DNA of 64,000 bases from the NCBI RefSeq assembly GCF_036898095.1, contig NC_090729.1, positions 63,765,132 through 63,829,131 of the forward strand, written 5' to 3'. A program made the translations under genes and the position numbers. The DNA comes from Palaemon carinicauda. Its lineage: Eukaryota > Arthropoda > Malacostraca > Decapoda > Palaemonidae. This document shows positions 1-8,936 of this stretch, in pieces; position 1 is the stretch's first letter, and each line of letters starts with the position of its first letter. The notes beneath the pieces were generated by a model. That model was given only the letters and a program-made list of their open reading frames with translations, searched no databases and was not told where the DNA came from.

Positions 1-3
1 GGT

Positions 4-585
4 TTAAAAAATTTGATAAGGTTTGTCTGTATTAAAACCCAAAGTTGCTCCAATTCTTTTCCCAAATTTTAATTTTACGGCCTGAATAGGACCTTTTCGA
101 TAAATTGTCTCTCTTGTTTCCTGTCTCTTTGTGAACTTGAGTAGAACTCTGGCTCTCTGATAGTCATATTCTAATAGACCTGTCGCAGGTATATTTTCCT
201 TATAAAATTCGACCGGTAGGACGTTCTTCAAAGCGTATGTTATGTCTTCATTTATACTGGATACCATATAGTCAGCATCAGTGGATAGAATGCTTAATCT
301 AGGCTTGTAGGTTTCCTCTGTACGTGACGTAATAGTGGGCTCACCCCCTACGGATATCCGCACCTTTGTAATAATTATTTCTATTCCGGAATCAACTTCA
401 CCACTGACGAGGCCGTATATTTCATTTGGGTAATGAATATTGATGAGAGCTACTTCATGCTCCAAATTATGATCTAAATTTATACTATTCTGAAGCTTAT
501 TTGTAAAGTTACCTGCATTATTTTCAGGGAAAATATCCCTATTACCCAGAGAGGTCAGTGTTACGATATGGCTTTCGCCACCCAT
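4..585 (-). CDS. Polinton capsid-like protein (possible minor capsid/penton)
   Basis: A 193-residue frame opens with ATG at 585-583 and stops with TAA at 6-4. The N-terminal half has the layout I associate with Polinton/adintovirus minor capsid proteins: a short strand, then a proline- and asparagine-rich turn (FPENNAGNFTNKL), then a strand with an acidic/hydrophobic run (HEVALINIHYP). The rest is rich in alternating hydrophobic residues, compatible with a jelly roll. Family assignment is by pattern only. It is the last gene of the minus-strand cluster and sits about 550 bases after the macrodomain gene. Members can be considerably longer, so the stop may be early or this may be a short version. 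A different structural role is possible. Confidence 0.5.
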   Translation of the reverse strand: MGGESHIVTLTSLGNRDIFPENNAGNFTNKLQNSINLDHNLEHEVALINIHYPNEIYGLVSGEVDSGIEIIITKVRISVGGEPTITSRTEETYKPRLSILSTDADYMVSSINEDITYALKNVLPVEFYKENIPATGLLEYDYQRARVLLKFTKRQETRETIYRKGPIQAVKLKFGKRIGATLGFNTDKPYQIF

Positions 586-679
586 TGTGGCTAAGAAATG
601 ACTGAAAGTATTCTACTTGTGTTGGGTATATTTAAACCAAAAGACAGTAAGACTTTTTATTAAAGAAGTCAGTATTACA

Positions 680-1065
680 TAATTATCCCCGAATGGGGAT
701 TACATAACCCAAAGATAAAAGTACAGCATGACACAGTTTATAACTATTTTTTGACTGGTAAAATATCTGAAATGAAAAAAATCGTTTCATTCGCAGAAAG
801 AGTGCATTAGAGTTCAAAGACACTTACATAATTATTCCCAGTCACTGAAAGGGAATTACATAAACATAAAAATACAAGATATTTTTGTTTTCTTTTTTCA
901 AAGAGAGAAAAACAAAATATAAGAAAATGAAATCCTCTCATTCGCAGATGAGAATTACATCATCCAAACATAAAAACAAAATGGTCTACTTTATTACTAT
1001 TTTTAAAAAGTAGAATACGAGAAAATAAAAATCTTCTCATTCGCAGAATGAAGAGTACATTTAGT
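680..1065. repeat. array of five short hairpins in a Polinton intergenic region
   Basis: Within the 553 bases between the capsid-like and macrodomain genes, five short inverted repeats occur near 685-700, 781-800, 834-856, 932-950 and 1031-1053. Each is followed within a few bases by TACAT, TTACAT or GCATT. Three share the loop-like core CATTCGCAGA; the others have different stems (ATCCCC/GGGGAT, ATTCCC/GGGAAT). The spacing is 50-100 bases. The rest of this gap is A/T rich with no reading frame of note. Stems that vary while the flanking word is kept suggest a repeated structural signal, such as an RNA 3' end or a protein site. That is inference. Confidence 0.5.
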
Positions 1066-1138
1066 CAAACTTAGAAGTGAAAAATGATACACCCTATAAC
1101 TTTTTTTTCAATGAAATAAAAAAGAACTTTGAAATTAA

Positions 1139-1846
1139 TCAAATAGAAGCACTAGCCGGTAAATCCTTCGCTGCTGCGAGTGAATACCTTTCCAAGTTTC
1201 CCAATTCTGTGGGTAACGTACATTTTTCAGTGGCTAATAAAATAAGCTGTTTACCACTTCCAGCCATCCTCCTCGCTGAATTCTCCAACTCAGGCAAATA
1301 GTACTGCATCCATATTGGATCAGCACGACCAGACCGCCCAATTCCAATAGGTACAGCGAAAATTTTTATACTATCATTTTTCTTTTCCACTGCATACTGT
1401 TCCAGTTCATTTAGACACCTCTTAAAGTTGGAAATGCGGGCCTCGGTAGTATCATTTTGTAGATTTACGGCAAAATGAGTATCTTTTGAAGTTTCCACAT
1501 ACGATCGAAGCTTCCCATCACTATCGTTATCGTATGAGTACCCATAGTTAAACTGGGTAATGAGGGTGGCTACGTATGGTACGTTCGCTGTGGGGAAACT
1601 CGGGGGTTTCCTCAGGATGGCACTTCCGACGGGATGTCGATCGTCACGAATGCACCGAGACAAATTAAAAAGACGTCTTCTACTGCTCACAATATCGCCG
1701 TATGGGTAGGCTTTATAAGTCTCAGCAGCTAGGCCGTATGACTCAATGGCTATAGAATTCCCACCCACTACCAAGCAGACATCGCCCCTCTTTAGGACCC
1801 GGTCTTTAAAGGAGGTGATGGAGAGTTTAAGAGGGGAGTACTGCAT
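1139..1846 (-). CDS. macrodomain-like protein (putative ADP-ribose binding/hydrolysing)
   Basis: A 235-residue frame runs from ATG at 1846 to TGA at 1139. The order of motifs fits the macrodomain (Appr-1''-p processing) fold. There is an N-terminal strand with a degenerate substrate loop, then YGLA at about residues 37-40. YPYGDIVSSRR follows at about 47-57, as in virus and phage macrodomain proteins that carry a YPYxD-x-RR block. A middle strand region ends in TQFNYG (about 97-102). Finally IGIGRSGR at about 167-174 sits where the Gly-rich phosphate loop is expected. The family is known to bind or hydrolyse ADP-ribose conjugates; activity here is inferred. The usual asparagine of the first loop is not obvious, so catalysis is uncertain. 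It lies in line with Polinton genes, 155 bases after the basic protein gene. Confidence 0.6.
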   Translation of the reverse strand: MQYSPLKLSITSFKDRVLKRGDVCLVVGGNSIAIESYGLAAETYKAYPYGDIVSSRRRLFNLSRCIRDDRHPVGSAILRKPPSFPTANVPYVATLITQFNYGYSYDNDSDGKLRSYVETSKDTHFAVNLQNDTTEARISNFKRCLNELEQYAVEKKNDSIKIFAVPIGIGRSGRADPIWMQYYLPELENSARRMAGSGKQLILLATEKCTLPTELGNLERYSLAAAKDLPASASI

Positions 1847-2001
1847 GCTGAGGAGGTCCCGTTGTAGACTGAAAAGTTACGCCGCCAATCTCCGCACATC
1901 ACCTCAGCCATACTCACCCCACCCCCCTACCGTTTCCTATTTCGGATGGTGCAACATGTTAGCACACGTATTTCCTACCCATCTACACCAGACTGTAATT
2001 T

Positions 2002-2685
2002 CTAATAAGGAACCCAACGCAGTTTGTCTTTTAATTCTTTTCTTTTAGTTTCCTTGCGTTTTCGACTACCTTTCCCAATTTTCAACTTACTTCCATAAAT
2101 TTGCATCCGAGCTTTTGCATTCTTTATATATGAATAAGGAATTCCCGCTGTATCCAACAGGATTTTATAAAAAGGCAGGTCCTCTTCCTCTATAGCACCC
2201 GCTTGTTGAATCAATTTCTTTAACACTACCATTACATTTAAACGATCGATGGGTTTTCTCAAATTTCCCTTATCATCCCACTGGAAGTCATTCCGTCCTT
2301 CAAAAAACTTGAGAAAAGCAAGGGCGTGCCTTCTGTTGGTTGGTGTTAGTTGCATATCTATCAGATGGTCGAGAGGGGGATTGCTGTACACCGCCTGTTT
2401 AGGGAGGGGGAGAGGATCGGACTCGCGTTTTAGTTTTCCCCCTAACCCTTTACGTCTTCTTTTCTTTGGCTTACTTTCAAACTTGGACTTCATCGCTTGT
2501 ATCATTTGCATTAGATTACGTAGTAAATCACTATTATCTCCTCCTCCCCCACCCCCTTGCTGCTTATCTCCCTTTCCATTCTCCTCTACATTTTGTTTAG
2601 AGTTTTGAACTCTACTTTCCCCACTGTCTTGGTGGAGACTAAATCCTTCCACCGTCTTTCGTGGTATTAGGCAATACTCTTTCAT
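2002..2685 (-). CDS. Polinton basic protein, function unknown
   Basis: A 227-residue frame starts at ATG 2685 and ends with TAG 2004-2002. It begins with EYCLIPRKTVE, an N-terminus of a type seen in Polinton-encoded proteins. A polar linker follows, with a run of six glycines near residue 46. Next comes a lysine/arginine block (KPKKRRRKGLGGKLKR, about 72-87) that could be a nuclear localisation or DNA-binding tail. A compact domain at about 100-185 contains a WDDKGNL turn. The C-terminus is again very basic. The layout suggests a nucleic-acid-binding virion or core protein, but this is inference and I cannot name the family. The next gene upstream ends 47 bases away at 2733. Confidence 0.6.
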   Translation of the reverse strand: MKEYCLIPRKTVEGFSLHQDSGESRVQNSKQNVEENGKGDKQQGGGGGGDNSDLLRNLMQMIQAMKSKFESKPKKRRRKGLGGKLKRESDPLPLPKQAVYSNPPLDHLIDMQLTPTNRRHALAFLKFFEGRNDFQWDDKGNLRKPIDRLNVMVVLKKLIQQAGAIEEEDLPFYKILLDTAGIPYSYIKNAKARMQIYGSKLKIGKGSRKRKETKRKELKDKLRWVPY

Positions 2686-2732
2686 CTTCCTAACAAACCC
2701 CCAATTAGACTCGCTGCTAAAGGCAGAAGTAC

Positions 2733-3014
2733 TTAAAGTATAGCACCCCCTCTCTGCGATGATAAGATTTTTCTTTTCTCTTTAAGCGGTGTCTTTTTCC
2801 GGGCTACCGTCCTTATTTCATTCCTATATTTCTTCACCTTTTCTACTGATTTACTATCACGAGTCAGATTTTCCTTTAAAAAGTTGGAAAAGATCTCCGA
2901 TAAGCAATCAAGATGGGTCCTCTTTAGTAAAGGAATTAATTCAGACCTTTTTTTGGCGGGGAGGTTATTTAAGAAGAGAAGAAAATCAGCATGTTTGTGT
3001 ATGTGGGATTTCAT
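2733..3014 (-). CDS. small Polinton protein with C-terminal Gly-Gly motif
   Basis: A 93-residue basic frame has its ATG at 3014-3012, overlapping the integrase stop in an ATGA arrangement. It is helical in character (FLLFLNNLPAKKRSELIPLL, then a Lys/Arg-rich stretch) and ends in SSQRGGAIL. Small basic proteins of this type, with a Gly-Gly near the end, recur beside Polinton integrases. The Gly-Gly resembles sites cut by adenovirus-type maturation proteases, which Polintons encode. Here the frame stops three residues after Gly-Gly, so any hydrophobic segment after the cleavage point is absent. A role as a core or membrane-active precursor is inference. The overlap suggests tight coupling of expression with the integrase. 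Confidence 0.6.
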   Translation of the reverse strand: MKSHIHKHADFLLFLNNLPAKKRSELIPLLKRTHLDCLSEIFSNFLKENLTRDSKSVEKVKKYRNEIRTVARKKTPLKEKRKILSSQRGGAIL

Positions 3015-4144
3015 TTCCGAGTTTTCCCGACTAACCTTTCAACATCCTTACTATGTATCCACGAGTTAAAACTTTGGGGATACCCTCTCCATGATACGAG
3101 ATACTTGACTTTTCCCTTCTCGACTTTCCTTCTGATAATATCTATAGGGAAAGTTTCTGGTATAGCCGTAGGTATTAGTTCCGCTCTATAAAAAACTCCC
3201 TCAATTTTTTCACCGGCAAGATCTTCCAGATAATAAGTCAATGGGGCCCGACTCTTGTCTACGTTTCTAATTTTGAATATTTCTAGTGTATTTTGTATTT
3301 TATACCCGCGATGGAATACAGACCGTCGGAGCTCACTCGCAATACGCACAGACTGGCCTACGTCTAGTGCATTACTATTTTGTTTGGGTTTAAACACGCT
3401 TGCTTTATACATTTTCCGAAATTGCTGTCTAATGATTTCTGGGTCTGTATACCTATGCACTTCAAGGGGAGTCAGTCCCCCTCCCAATCCTCGGTGCGGG
3501 GATCTATTATACTTTTTTACAAGTTGGGGGAGGACGTCAACATAGACGAGGGTATTTCGCAGAGTTAAATGCTTATATATCTTTTGCTTTAGCGTACGTA
3601 TAACACGCTCTGCAATGGCCGCTTTGATTTCATATGAGGACACGCTGTAAAGTTTTATATTTTTTTCTTCCAGGTACTTAGATGTAAGTTTGTTATAAAA
3701 TTCCGACCCGCGGTCAGTAAGAAGGCGGCTGACCCCAAGAAATTCGGGTAAGGAAAGGATCGACATTAAGCCTTTTAACAGAGTCTGTGCTTTCTTGTTT
3801 CTGAGAGGGACAATCTTGAGGTACCGGGAGAAGATATCTATGCAAATAAGAAGATAGTTTACGCCCTTGTTAAATTTAGATAAACGCCGCATATCCGCGA
3901 GATCGCAACTGATAATAACTCTAGGAGCTGGAGACACCATTTGACGTCTCGGGAAATGTTTTCTTGTGAGCGTATGCAATGTATGAGCATCTTTCGTCGC
4001 CAAATAGTCTTTTACATTACTTACGGTAATTCCCGGGTTCAGAGCTCTAGCGGCTTTGTAGATGGATTTTATACCCCCTAAGCTTGATGGGTGTGAATAG
4101 TTTTCATATACGGTTTCCAAAATCTTTCTCTTTACGTCTCCCAT
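3011..4144 (-). CDS. Polinton integrase (DDE, with C-terminal chromodomain)
   Basis: A 377-residue intact frame starts at ATG 4144. The catalytic core shows the retrovirus-type triad: Asp at about 81 (CDLADM), Asp 144 (LTDRGSEF) and Glu 179 (AIAERVIRTLKQ), with the last two 35 positions apart as expected for DD35E. A PHRGLGG/TPLEV block follows at about 216-230. The C-terminus holds a chromodomain at about 334-372 (KVKYLVSWRGYP then SWIHSKDV), found in Polinton integrases. The enzyme would join element ends to host DNA in the nucleus, and the chromodomain could steer it to marked histones. A classical HHCC zinc finger is not evident in the N-terminal 70 residues. The start overlaps the end of the ATPase gene by 13 bases. 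Confidence 0.93.
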   Translation of the reverse strand: MGDVKRKILETVYENYSHPSSLGGIKSIYKAARALNPGITVSNVKDYLATKDAHTLHTLTRKHFPRRQMVSPAPRVIISCDLADMRRLSKFNKGVNYLLICIDIFSRYLKIVPLRNKKAQTLLKGLMSILSLPEFLGVSRLLTDRGSEFYNKLTSKYLEEKNIKLYSVSSYEIKAAIAERVIRTLKQKIYKHLTLRNTLVYVDVLPQLVKKYNRSPHRGLGGGLTPLEVHRYTDPEIIRQQFRKMYKASVFKPKQNSNALDVGQSVRIASELRRSVFHRGYKIQNTLEIFKIRNVDKSRAPLTYYLEDLAGEKIEGVFYRAELIPTAIPETFPIDIIRRKVEKGKVKYLVSWRGYPQSFNSWIHSKDVERLVGKTRK

Positions 4145-4794
4145 TCTCCAAAAACTACCTCACACGAGGAACTCCCTGCTATATTTGTTCTCAGCTGGAG
4201 TTCGCTAGGAGTATTTAAACTTAAATCTACCAGCAAATGGGAAAAGGGTTTAGCCATAACAGCCTTTTTATATACATCCACAAATTTTTTCGATAAAGGC
4301 GAACCGAATATTTGCCTTCCTAATAACTCAACTTGAGACATATCCCTAGTTCTCAGCAAAAGCATATGCGAGGCATTTATACTTATATTCCTGGCGTATT
4401 TACCACCGTAAAACATATTTTGCGTAATAAAAATAACAGAGATATTTTTATGTCGACCCTTAGTAAAGACATCTACAACAATTTTGTCATGGACAGCCTC
4501 GAGAAAAACATCATCGAGGATGTATAATATCGAGTTGACCCCAGCTTCCGTATCGATCTCCCTCATCGGGTCTACGATATTGGCGTAGAGAGAGAGTTTT
4601 GCCCCAATTGTTGGATGGGTTTTCAAAGTATGACTATCCACACCACACATAACAATGTGTGTAAACTTACTTTCATACTTTAATATAAGTTGTTCAACTA
4701 AGAAAGATTTTCCCGAGTTGGAGAAGCCAGACACAATAATACGCGCTGGCTCCCTAAAAATGTCCAAGTCTTCTTCGTTAAAACACTTGTACAT
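4132..4794 (-). CDS. Polinton packaging ATPase (FtsK/HerA-like)
   Basis: This P-loop ATPase would pump element DNA into a capsid. The Walker A motif GFSNSGKS lies at about residues 23-30 from the chosen start. Walker B (ILYILDD) is at about 89-95. A sensor-like FITQN follows at about 122-126, with the RGRHKN-type basic loop just before it. This spacing is typical of the A32/FtsK-like viral packaging ATPases. The open frame can be read from a GTG at 4809, but the first ATG is at 4794-4792, so I start there. That gives 220 residues, a normal length for the family. No break is seen. The gene follows the polymerase and overlaps the integrase. Confidence 0.9.
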   Translation of the reverse strand: MYKCFNEEDLDIFREPARIIVSGFSNSGKSFLVEQLILKYESKFTHIVMCGVDSHTLKTHPTIGAKLSLYANIVDPMREIDTEAGVNSILYILDDVFLEAVHDKIVVDVFTKGRHKNISVIFITQNMFYGGKYARNISINASHMLLLRTRDMSQVELLGRQIFGSPLSKKFVDVYKKAVMAKPFSHLLVDLSLNTPSELQLRTNIAGSSSCEVVFGEWET

Positions 4795-4927
4795 TTTAAC
4801 AGATCCCACATTTAACTGCGCCTGTACTTCAAATGCAAAGATATAAGTACGGCGGAATGAATACCCTCATTAATAAAAAATACCAACCCGGTTGACAATA
4901 CATTTACAAAGGGAAATCGAACTTAGC

Positions 4928-4930
<3 letters not shown>

Positions 4931-5005
<75 letters not shown>
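4931..5005. repeat. (GA)n microsatellite after the polymerase gene
   Basis: A perfect 75-base GA dinucleotide tract lies in the gap between the polymerase stop (5021-5019) and the ATPase start. On the coding strand it is a CT tract in the intergenic segment. It produces Ser-Leu or Arg-Glu repeat frames that are not genes. Confidence 0.97.
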
Positions 5006-5007
<2 letters not shown>

Positions 5008-5018
5008 TGTTTCCCCTT

Positions 5019-8000
5019 TCACGCCAATGTAGATGAATTTCCTTCGGGTAGAGGAAAGTACTCTGCAACCTTTTCTTCTCTCTTTTTCCACAAATTTTGA
5101 TAAACGCGAGGAAGCGGGTCTGGTGGAGAATAAGACGCTACCGCTAATTTGGGGTGAATATTGTTGGTGGGGACCTCCCTCGCTACTTGCTCATCCTCCT
5201 CCTCCTCTACAATATCCGGATGCCCGTATGCGTAAGAATTGTATTGACTTACGTGGAAACGTTTTGCGTCAAAGGCTGAAAGGCACTTCTTTTCTACTTT
5301 GGTGGTACTCATCTGCCCCTGAACATTTCTAATTGTACGCACAGTGACGTAATTGACCCGATGATCTTCCAGGATTTGCGTATACTGTTCATGCTTCATA
5401 CTAGAATGTAGGTGGCTGGGGATACCTTTTACCCTGTTAATCTGCTCCTGGTTGGCTAGTAACAGAGAATACATTTTAGGTTTCAACGCTTTCACCTCTG
5501 CTATTAATGTACAACCAGTTTCCGATTTTAAAAGCCCCAACTCGCCTTTTCTTTCATTATTAAAAAGAGGGTGGTCTTCATCGAAGTTGGAAAAATCCAT
5601 ATACGATTTCAGGGGTTCTTGAGCAAACTCCGAGTTAAGGTCGGGAACTTCCAGAGCAAAAATGAAACTATCTGTGTCAGTGTAAATGAGTTTGACTTTA
5701 TCACCATACTTACGCTTGAGTATTTTATAAAAGAAATAATAGAGATCAAACTTGGCCGCTTCCAGAATGGCAAATCCTATATAATTAGGCATATTGATGA
5801 CAACCTGCGGAAGGGTGGAAGTGCAGATAACGCGGTCTTCACTCAAACGAATGGAAGATTTTAGCCGCGGGTTACGGGCCTCTTTTAAGTAAACCGCGGG
5901 CTTCGTAACAACTCGACTTTTTTCCGCGTATTTCAAAGGGTTGAGTAAAGTCTTCCCAAAGACGCAGTTACTCATAGCCTTAAAAGCTTTTTTCTTGGTA
6001 GATGAGGTGGCCGCTGTCCTCGCTTCGATGTTAGTTTTAATGAAATCGTTCATGTAAGCACTTTGATTGAATTCATAGATTGAATGAACAGCTTCCAGTT
6101 CCAGACCTAACTCCATATACAGCTGAAGAAGGGGGAGTGAAATAAGATACTCCTTTTTACTACGGTGGGTGGCCATAAGTTTTTTGCACTTTACACCCAT
6201 TTGTCCTCCTTCCTTCTCTAGCACGTTTTTACAATAGGGAGATAGATTTCTAAAGGTGACTTCTTCATGAGATAAGCATAGGGGAAGTTCATCTGTCGCT
6301 CTAGCAACTTCTTCCGAAGGTACTTTTGTAGTGACGAGGAGCCAGTATCCCTTGTCTTCATTCGTGATAACATTTTCAATACCTTTTCCTAAAAACAGAT
6401 CTTTTTCTTCATCGGAAAGTTTACGAATCCCACCGGAGGGGAGGTTTCTAGTCATGACTGTTGCGTATAGAGAGTTGAAATCCAAATATAGAATGTAAGA
6501 GCTTTGGTGGAGGTCTGGATTAAAAGAAGAATTTATTTCATGGTTGTTGGCTGTGAATGACTGACGCACAACGGAAGTGAACCCGCCCCTCACATTGTGT
6601 CTAATAAGATTATACAATTCTTCATCATAGACGTGATCCAACTCGATGTTACTCATTTTAAGAAAGCTGTCGAAAGCGTAGGATGGAAGTGAAACATAGT
6701 GTGGTAAATCAAGACCGTACTTACTATAAAGAATATCACGCCACCAAATGAGAATATCCCCTAATAGGCTAGTGTCTACAATGAGGTATAGGAGGAGAAA
6801 ATCCTTCAGAGTTTGGCATTTGGCGATAGTCCAAACACGCTGGGCGCGTTTATACTCCTCATCCGATAGATCACACGCCTTTAGCCTGTTGTAAAATGCT
6901 GATTGAGGGGGTAACTGCCTTTCCTCGAGTTTTGAAAGACTATCTATATAGTCATAGCAGAAAGGTAATTTACCCCGAATAATTTCACCCCTAAGTTCCT
7001 CATTCTTTATCTCACTTAACATTTCCTCCGTTAATCGTGCTTTCCTTCCATCCCTAAAATATTCAGAAGCTAAACTATCCAAAGAAGACCCAAGAAAGGC
7101 TAGAGAGTCGAGAAAAATTAAATTCCCAACAGACATTCGCTGAATTTTTAGACCTTGTTTCGTCATGATACTGATTTGGACTTTATCTTTAAGATCCTTA
7201 AGGATGAGGCCTAAGTCATAACTCGAATTGTGGGCAAAAACAGGGAGATGAGTTTTTTGTTCGCGGCATGATAAATTACATCGCCTACAGTACGCCCCAA
7301 TAAAATTGTTATTAGGACTGGCGTGGTCGTGATGTCTATGTTTATCGCTCCCGTCTTTGAATGGTGTCTTGCACAATTGGCATACGTCCTGCTCAAGGAA
7401 AGCCCTTTCATCCTCCGCTGTCATATGAATGGGGAAAGTTCGCCATTGCTTTCTGATTGTCTCCCAACAAGCATTAAGGTCTGCCAGAAACTTGTCAACG
7501 CAATCGTTTCCGCAATAATAACTCGAAGCCACTCTTTGACCTAGGCAATCGAAAATGATGTAGCAGTACGCTATTGATTTATGTATTGTCTCCACACCAT
7601 ACGCACCGGGAGATTTCTCTAAAGCTGATTCCATATCAAAGACGCAAATATAGGAAAACTTTTGCGTCTTATGCTGATTTCTAAACCTTACTGTGCTTCC
7701 GACTGGGGGAAAATTCAACGTTACAGCGAGATCACAAGTGGCTTCATGCTGTTCTTGCTTAGAGGTTGACGAATGCTGTGATAGACAGTTATGGCAAAAG
7801 TACAGAGGGTCGAGAGATCTTACCCGGGCAAAGGATTTCACGAAGGAATGAAAATCCTTAATGAGGCATGTATGTTCCCCATCTAAGAGGAGAAGTGGGA
7901 CTATGCTTGGAAATTTTTTCATTCCCCGCCTCGACAATTGCAGCAGGTACCTTCCGTCCGCGGATTTTTCCATTTCGTAAACATAAATGGAGATATGATT

Positions 8001-8936
8001 TGCCAACTCGAGGCGTGAAATGTCTTCCCATTGGATGGGGAATGTGAGTTGGGAAAAATTAACGTATTCCGAGCAACGTTGAATACTATTTACAGCGCGA
8101 TAAATATTTTTCCAGCGTGGAGATGGCTGTTGTTTAGCGATAAAGTAGGCAGCCAGACACTGAATTAGACAGGAATTCCCAATTCCAGAGGGATTAAAAA
8201 CCGCATGACTTCCGCGGACTTCTTTCTTAGGAAAAATGTATGCACCCATTCCAGACATTACAGCTTGGCGGTGAAAAAATAATTTAAAATTTTTGACGCC
8301 TTCAACTGTCCACCCACTCCCCCTTAATTCACTGCTTATTTGTGGGAATTTCTCTTCAATGAAATTTTCCCATTTATCTAAGAGCTTATTGATTTCATTA
8401 GCGTTAATAATCGTCGCTGGGAGCCAAAGCTCCATAGGTTCGTTTTCCGTTTCCCCTAATTTTTGAAAGCTTAGCTTCTTCATACTAGAGTTCAAAAGTC
8501 CCACAATCTTGGCTGTAAATGTTTTGTTTTTAAAATAATGACCTATTCGCACACTAATATCATCCCTACAAATTACCATAAATAATGTTGGGTCACCTAC
8601 TGAGGGGGCTGAGAATTCTTCAACAACGTACAGGTAATTGAAGGCGGTCTCTCTATTAATGAGAATGAGTGCTGGTCCCGTATCAGGGGTCGAGGGGGAT
8701 CCCCCAGGTGTGGGAGGCTGCCCACGTGAAACTTCACCTGCTGAGGCGGCAGCCATTGCAGGTAGAGACGGTGTTGTTTTCTCCGGTAATTCCCCTCCAA
8801 CCGTTTTTGTGGATGTAGGAATTGCGTAATGAGGCGTTTTATTTACAGGTAATTCCCCTCCATCCGTTTTTGTGGATGTAGGAATTGCGTAATGAGACAA
8901 ATTTTTTACCGGTAATTCCCCTCCAGGAGTAAGCAC
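5019..8936 (-). CDS. protein-primed DNA polymerase B (Polinton PolB)
   Basis: This 1,305-codon frame encodes the replicative polymerase of the element. The exonuclease region has CVFDMESA near nucleotide 7640 and a YDLGLIL block near 7210. Between them lies a Cys/His cluster (CQLCKTPF ... HRHHDHA ... CRRCNLSC, about 7390-7260), which looks like a zinc-binding insert. Polymerase motif A is YLDFNSLYATVM near 6490. Motif B is KAMSNCVFGKTLLNP near 5975. Motif C is YTDTDSFIF near 5685. All catalytic aspartates are present and the frame is unbroken. It is written from a GTG at 8936; the first in-frame ATG is at 8756-8754, just after a repeat-coded leader. The frame stays open upstream to about 9080 without an ATG, so the true start is either 8756 or in an upstream exon. 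Confidence 0.93.
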   Translation of the reverse strand: MLTPGGELPVKNLSHYAIPTSTKTDGGELPVNKTPHYAIPTSTKTVGGELPEKTTPSLPAMAAASAGEVSRGQPPTPGGSPSTPDTGPALILINRETAFNYLYVVEEFSAPSVGDPTLFMVICRDDISVRIGHYFKNKTFTAKIVGLLNSSMKKLSFQKLGETENEPMELWLPATIINANEINKLLDKWENFIEEKFPQISSELRGSGWTVEGVKNFKLFFHRQAVMSGMGAYIFPKKEVRGSHAVFNPSGIGNSCLIQCLAAYFIAKQQPSPRWKNIYRAVNSIQRCSEYVNFSQLTFPIQWEDISRLELANHISIYVYEMEKSADGRYLLQLSRRGMKKFPSIVPLLLLDGEHTCLIKDFHSFVKSFARVRSLDPLYFCHNCLSQHSSTSKQEQHEATCDLAVTLNFPPVGSTVRFRNQHKTQKFSYICVFDMESALEKSPGAYGVETIHKSIAYCYIIFDCLGQRVASSYYCGNDCVDKFLADLNACWETIRKQWRTFPIHMTAEDERAFLEQDVCQLCKTPFKDGSDKHRHHDHASPNNNFIGAYCRRCNLSCREQKTHLPVFAHNSSYDLGLILKDLKDKVQISIMTKQGLKIQRMSVGNLIFLDSLAFLGSSLDSLASEYFRDGRKARLTEEMLSEIKNEELRGEIIRGKLPFCYDYIDSLSKLEERQLPPQSAFYNRLKACDLSDEEYKRAQRVWTIAKCQTLKDFLLLYLIVDTSLLGDILIWWRDILYSKYGLDLPHYVSLPSYAFDSFLKMSNIELDHVYDEELYNLIRHNVRGGFTSVVRQSFTANNHEINSSFNPDLHQSSYILYLDFNSLYATVMTRNLPSGGIRKLSDEEKDLFLGKGIENVITNEDKGYWLLVTTKVPSEEVARATDELPLCLSHEEVTFRNLSPYCKNVLEKEGGQMGVKCKKLMATHRSKKEYLISLPLLQLYMELGLELEAVHSIYEFNQSAYMNDFIKTNIEARTAATSSTKKKAFKAMSNCVFGKTLLNPLKYAEKSRVVTKPAVYLKEARNPRLKSSIRLSEDRVICTSTLPQVVINMPNYIGFAILEAAKFDLYYFFYKILKRKYGDKVKLIYTDTDSFIFALEVPDLNSEFAQEPLKSYMDFSNFDEDHPLFNNERKGELGLLKSETGCTLIAEVKALKPKMYSLLLANQEQINRVKGIPSHLHSSMKHEQYTQILEDHRVNYVTVRTIRNVQGQMSTTKVEKKCLSAFDAKRFHVSQYNSYAYGHPDIVEEEEDEQVAREVPTNNIHPKLAVASYSPPDPLPRVYQNLWKKREEKVAEYFPLPEGNSSTLA
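8772..8924 (-). repeat. 63 bp tandem repeat at the 5' end of PolB
   Basis: Two full 63-base units plus a partial third lie at the start of the polymerase open frame. Each full unit encodes a 21-residue block opening with GGELPV and ending in HYAIPTSTKT plus one variable residue. The unit length is a multiple of three, so the reading frame is kept. It lies upstream of the first in-frame ATG, so it may be untranslated leader or a repeat-coded N-terminal tail. Confidence 0.85.

Larger units (their letters stand above)
1..8936 (-). mobile_element. Polinton/Maverick element, one end outside window
   Basis: Seven minus-strand reading frames lie head to tail and include the diagnostic Polinton set: protein-primed family B DNA polymerase, retrovirus-like integrase with a chromodomain, and an FtsK/HerA-type packaging ATPase. 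A capsid-like protein lies at the left edge. Polintons are self-synthesising elements of 15-20 kb that also encode virion proteins. The double-jelly-roll major capsid protein and the adenovirus-type protease are not seen and probably lie left of base 1. I could not identify terminal inverted repeats or a target duplication, so the right boundary is unknown. It is somewhere after the polymerase start and may include the plus-strand gene at 9.6 kb. The main frames are long and uninterrupted, suggesting a fairly young copy. Confidence 0.9.
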
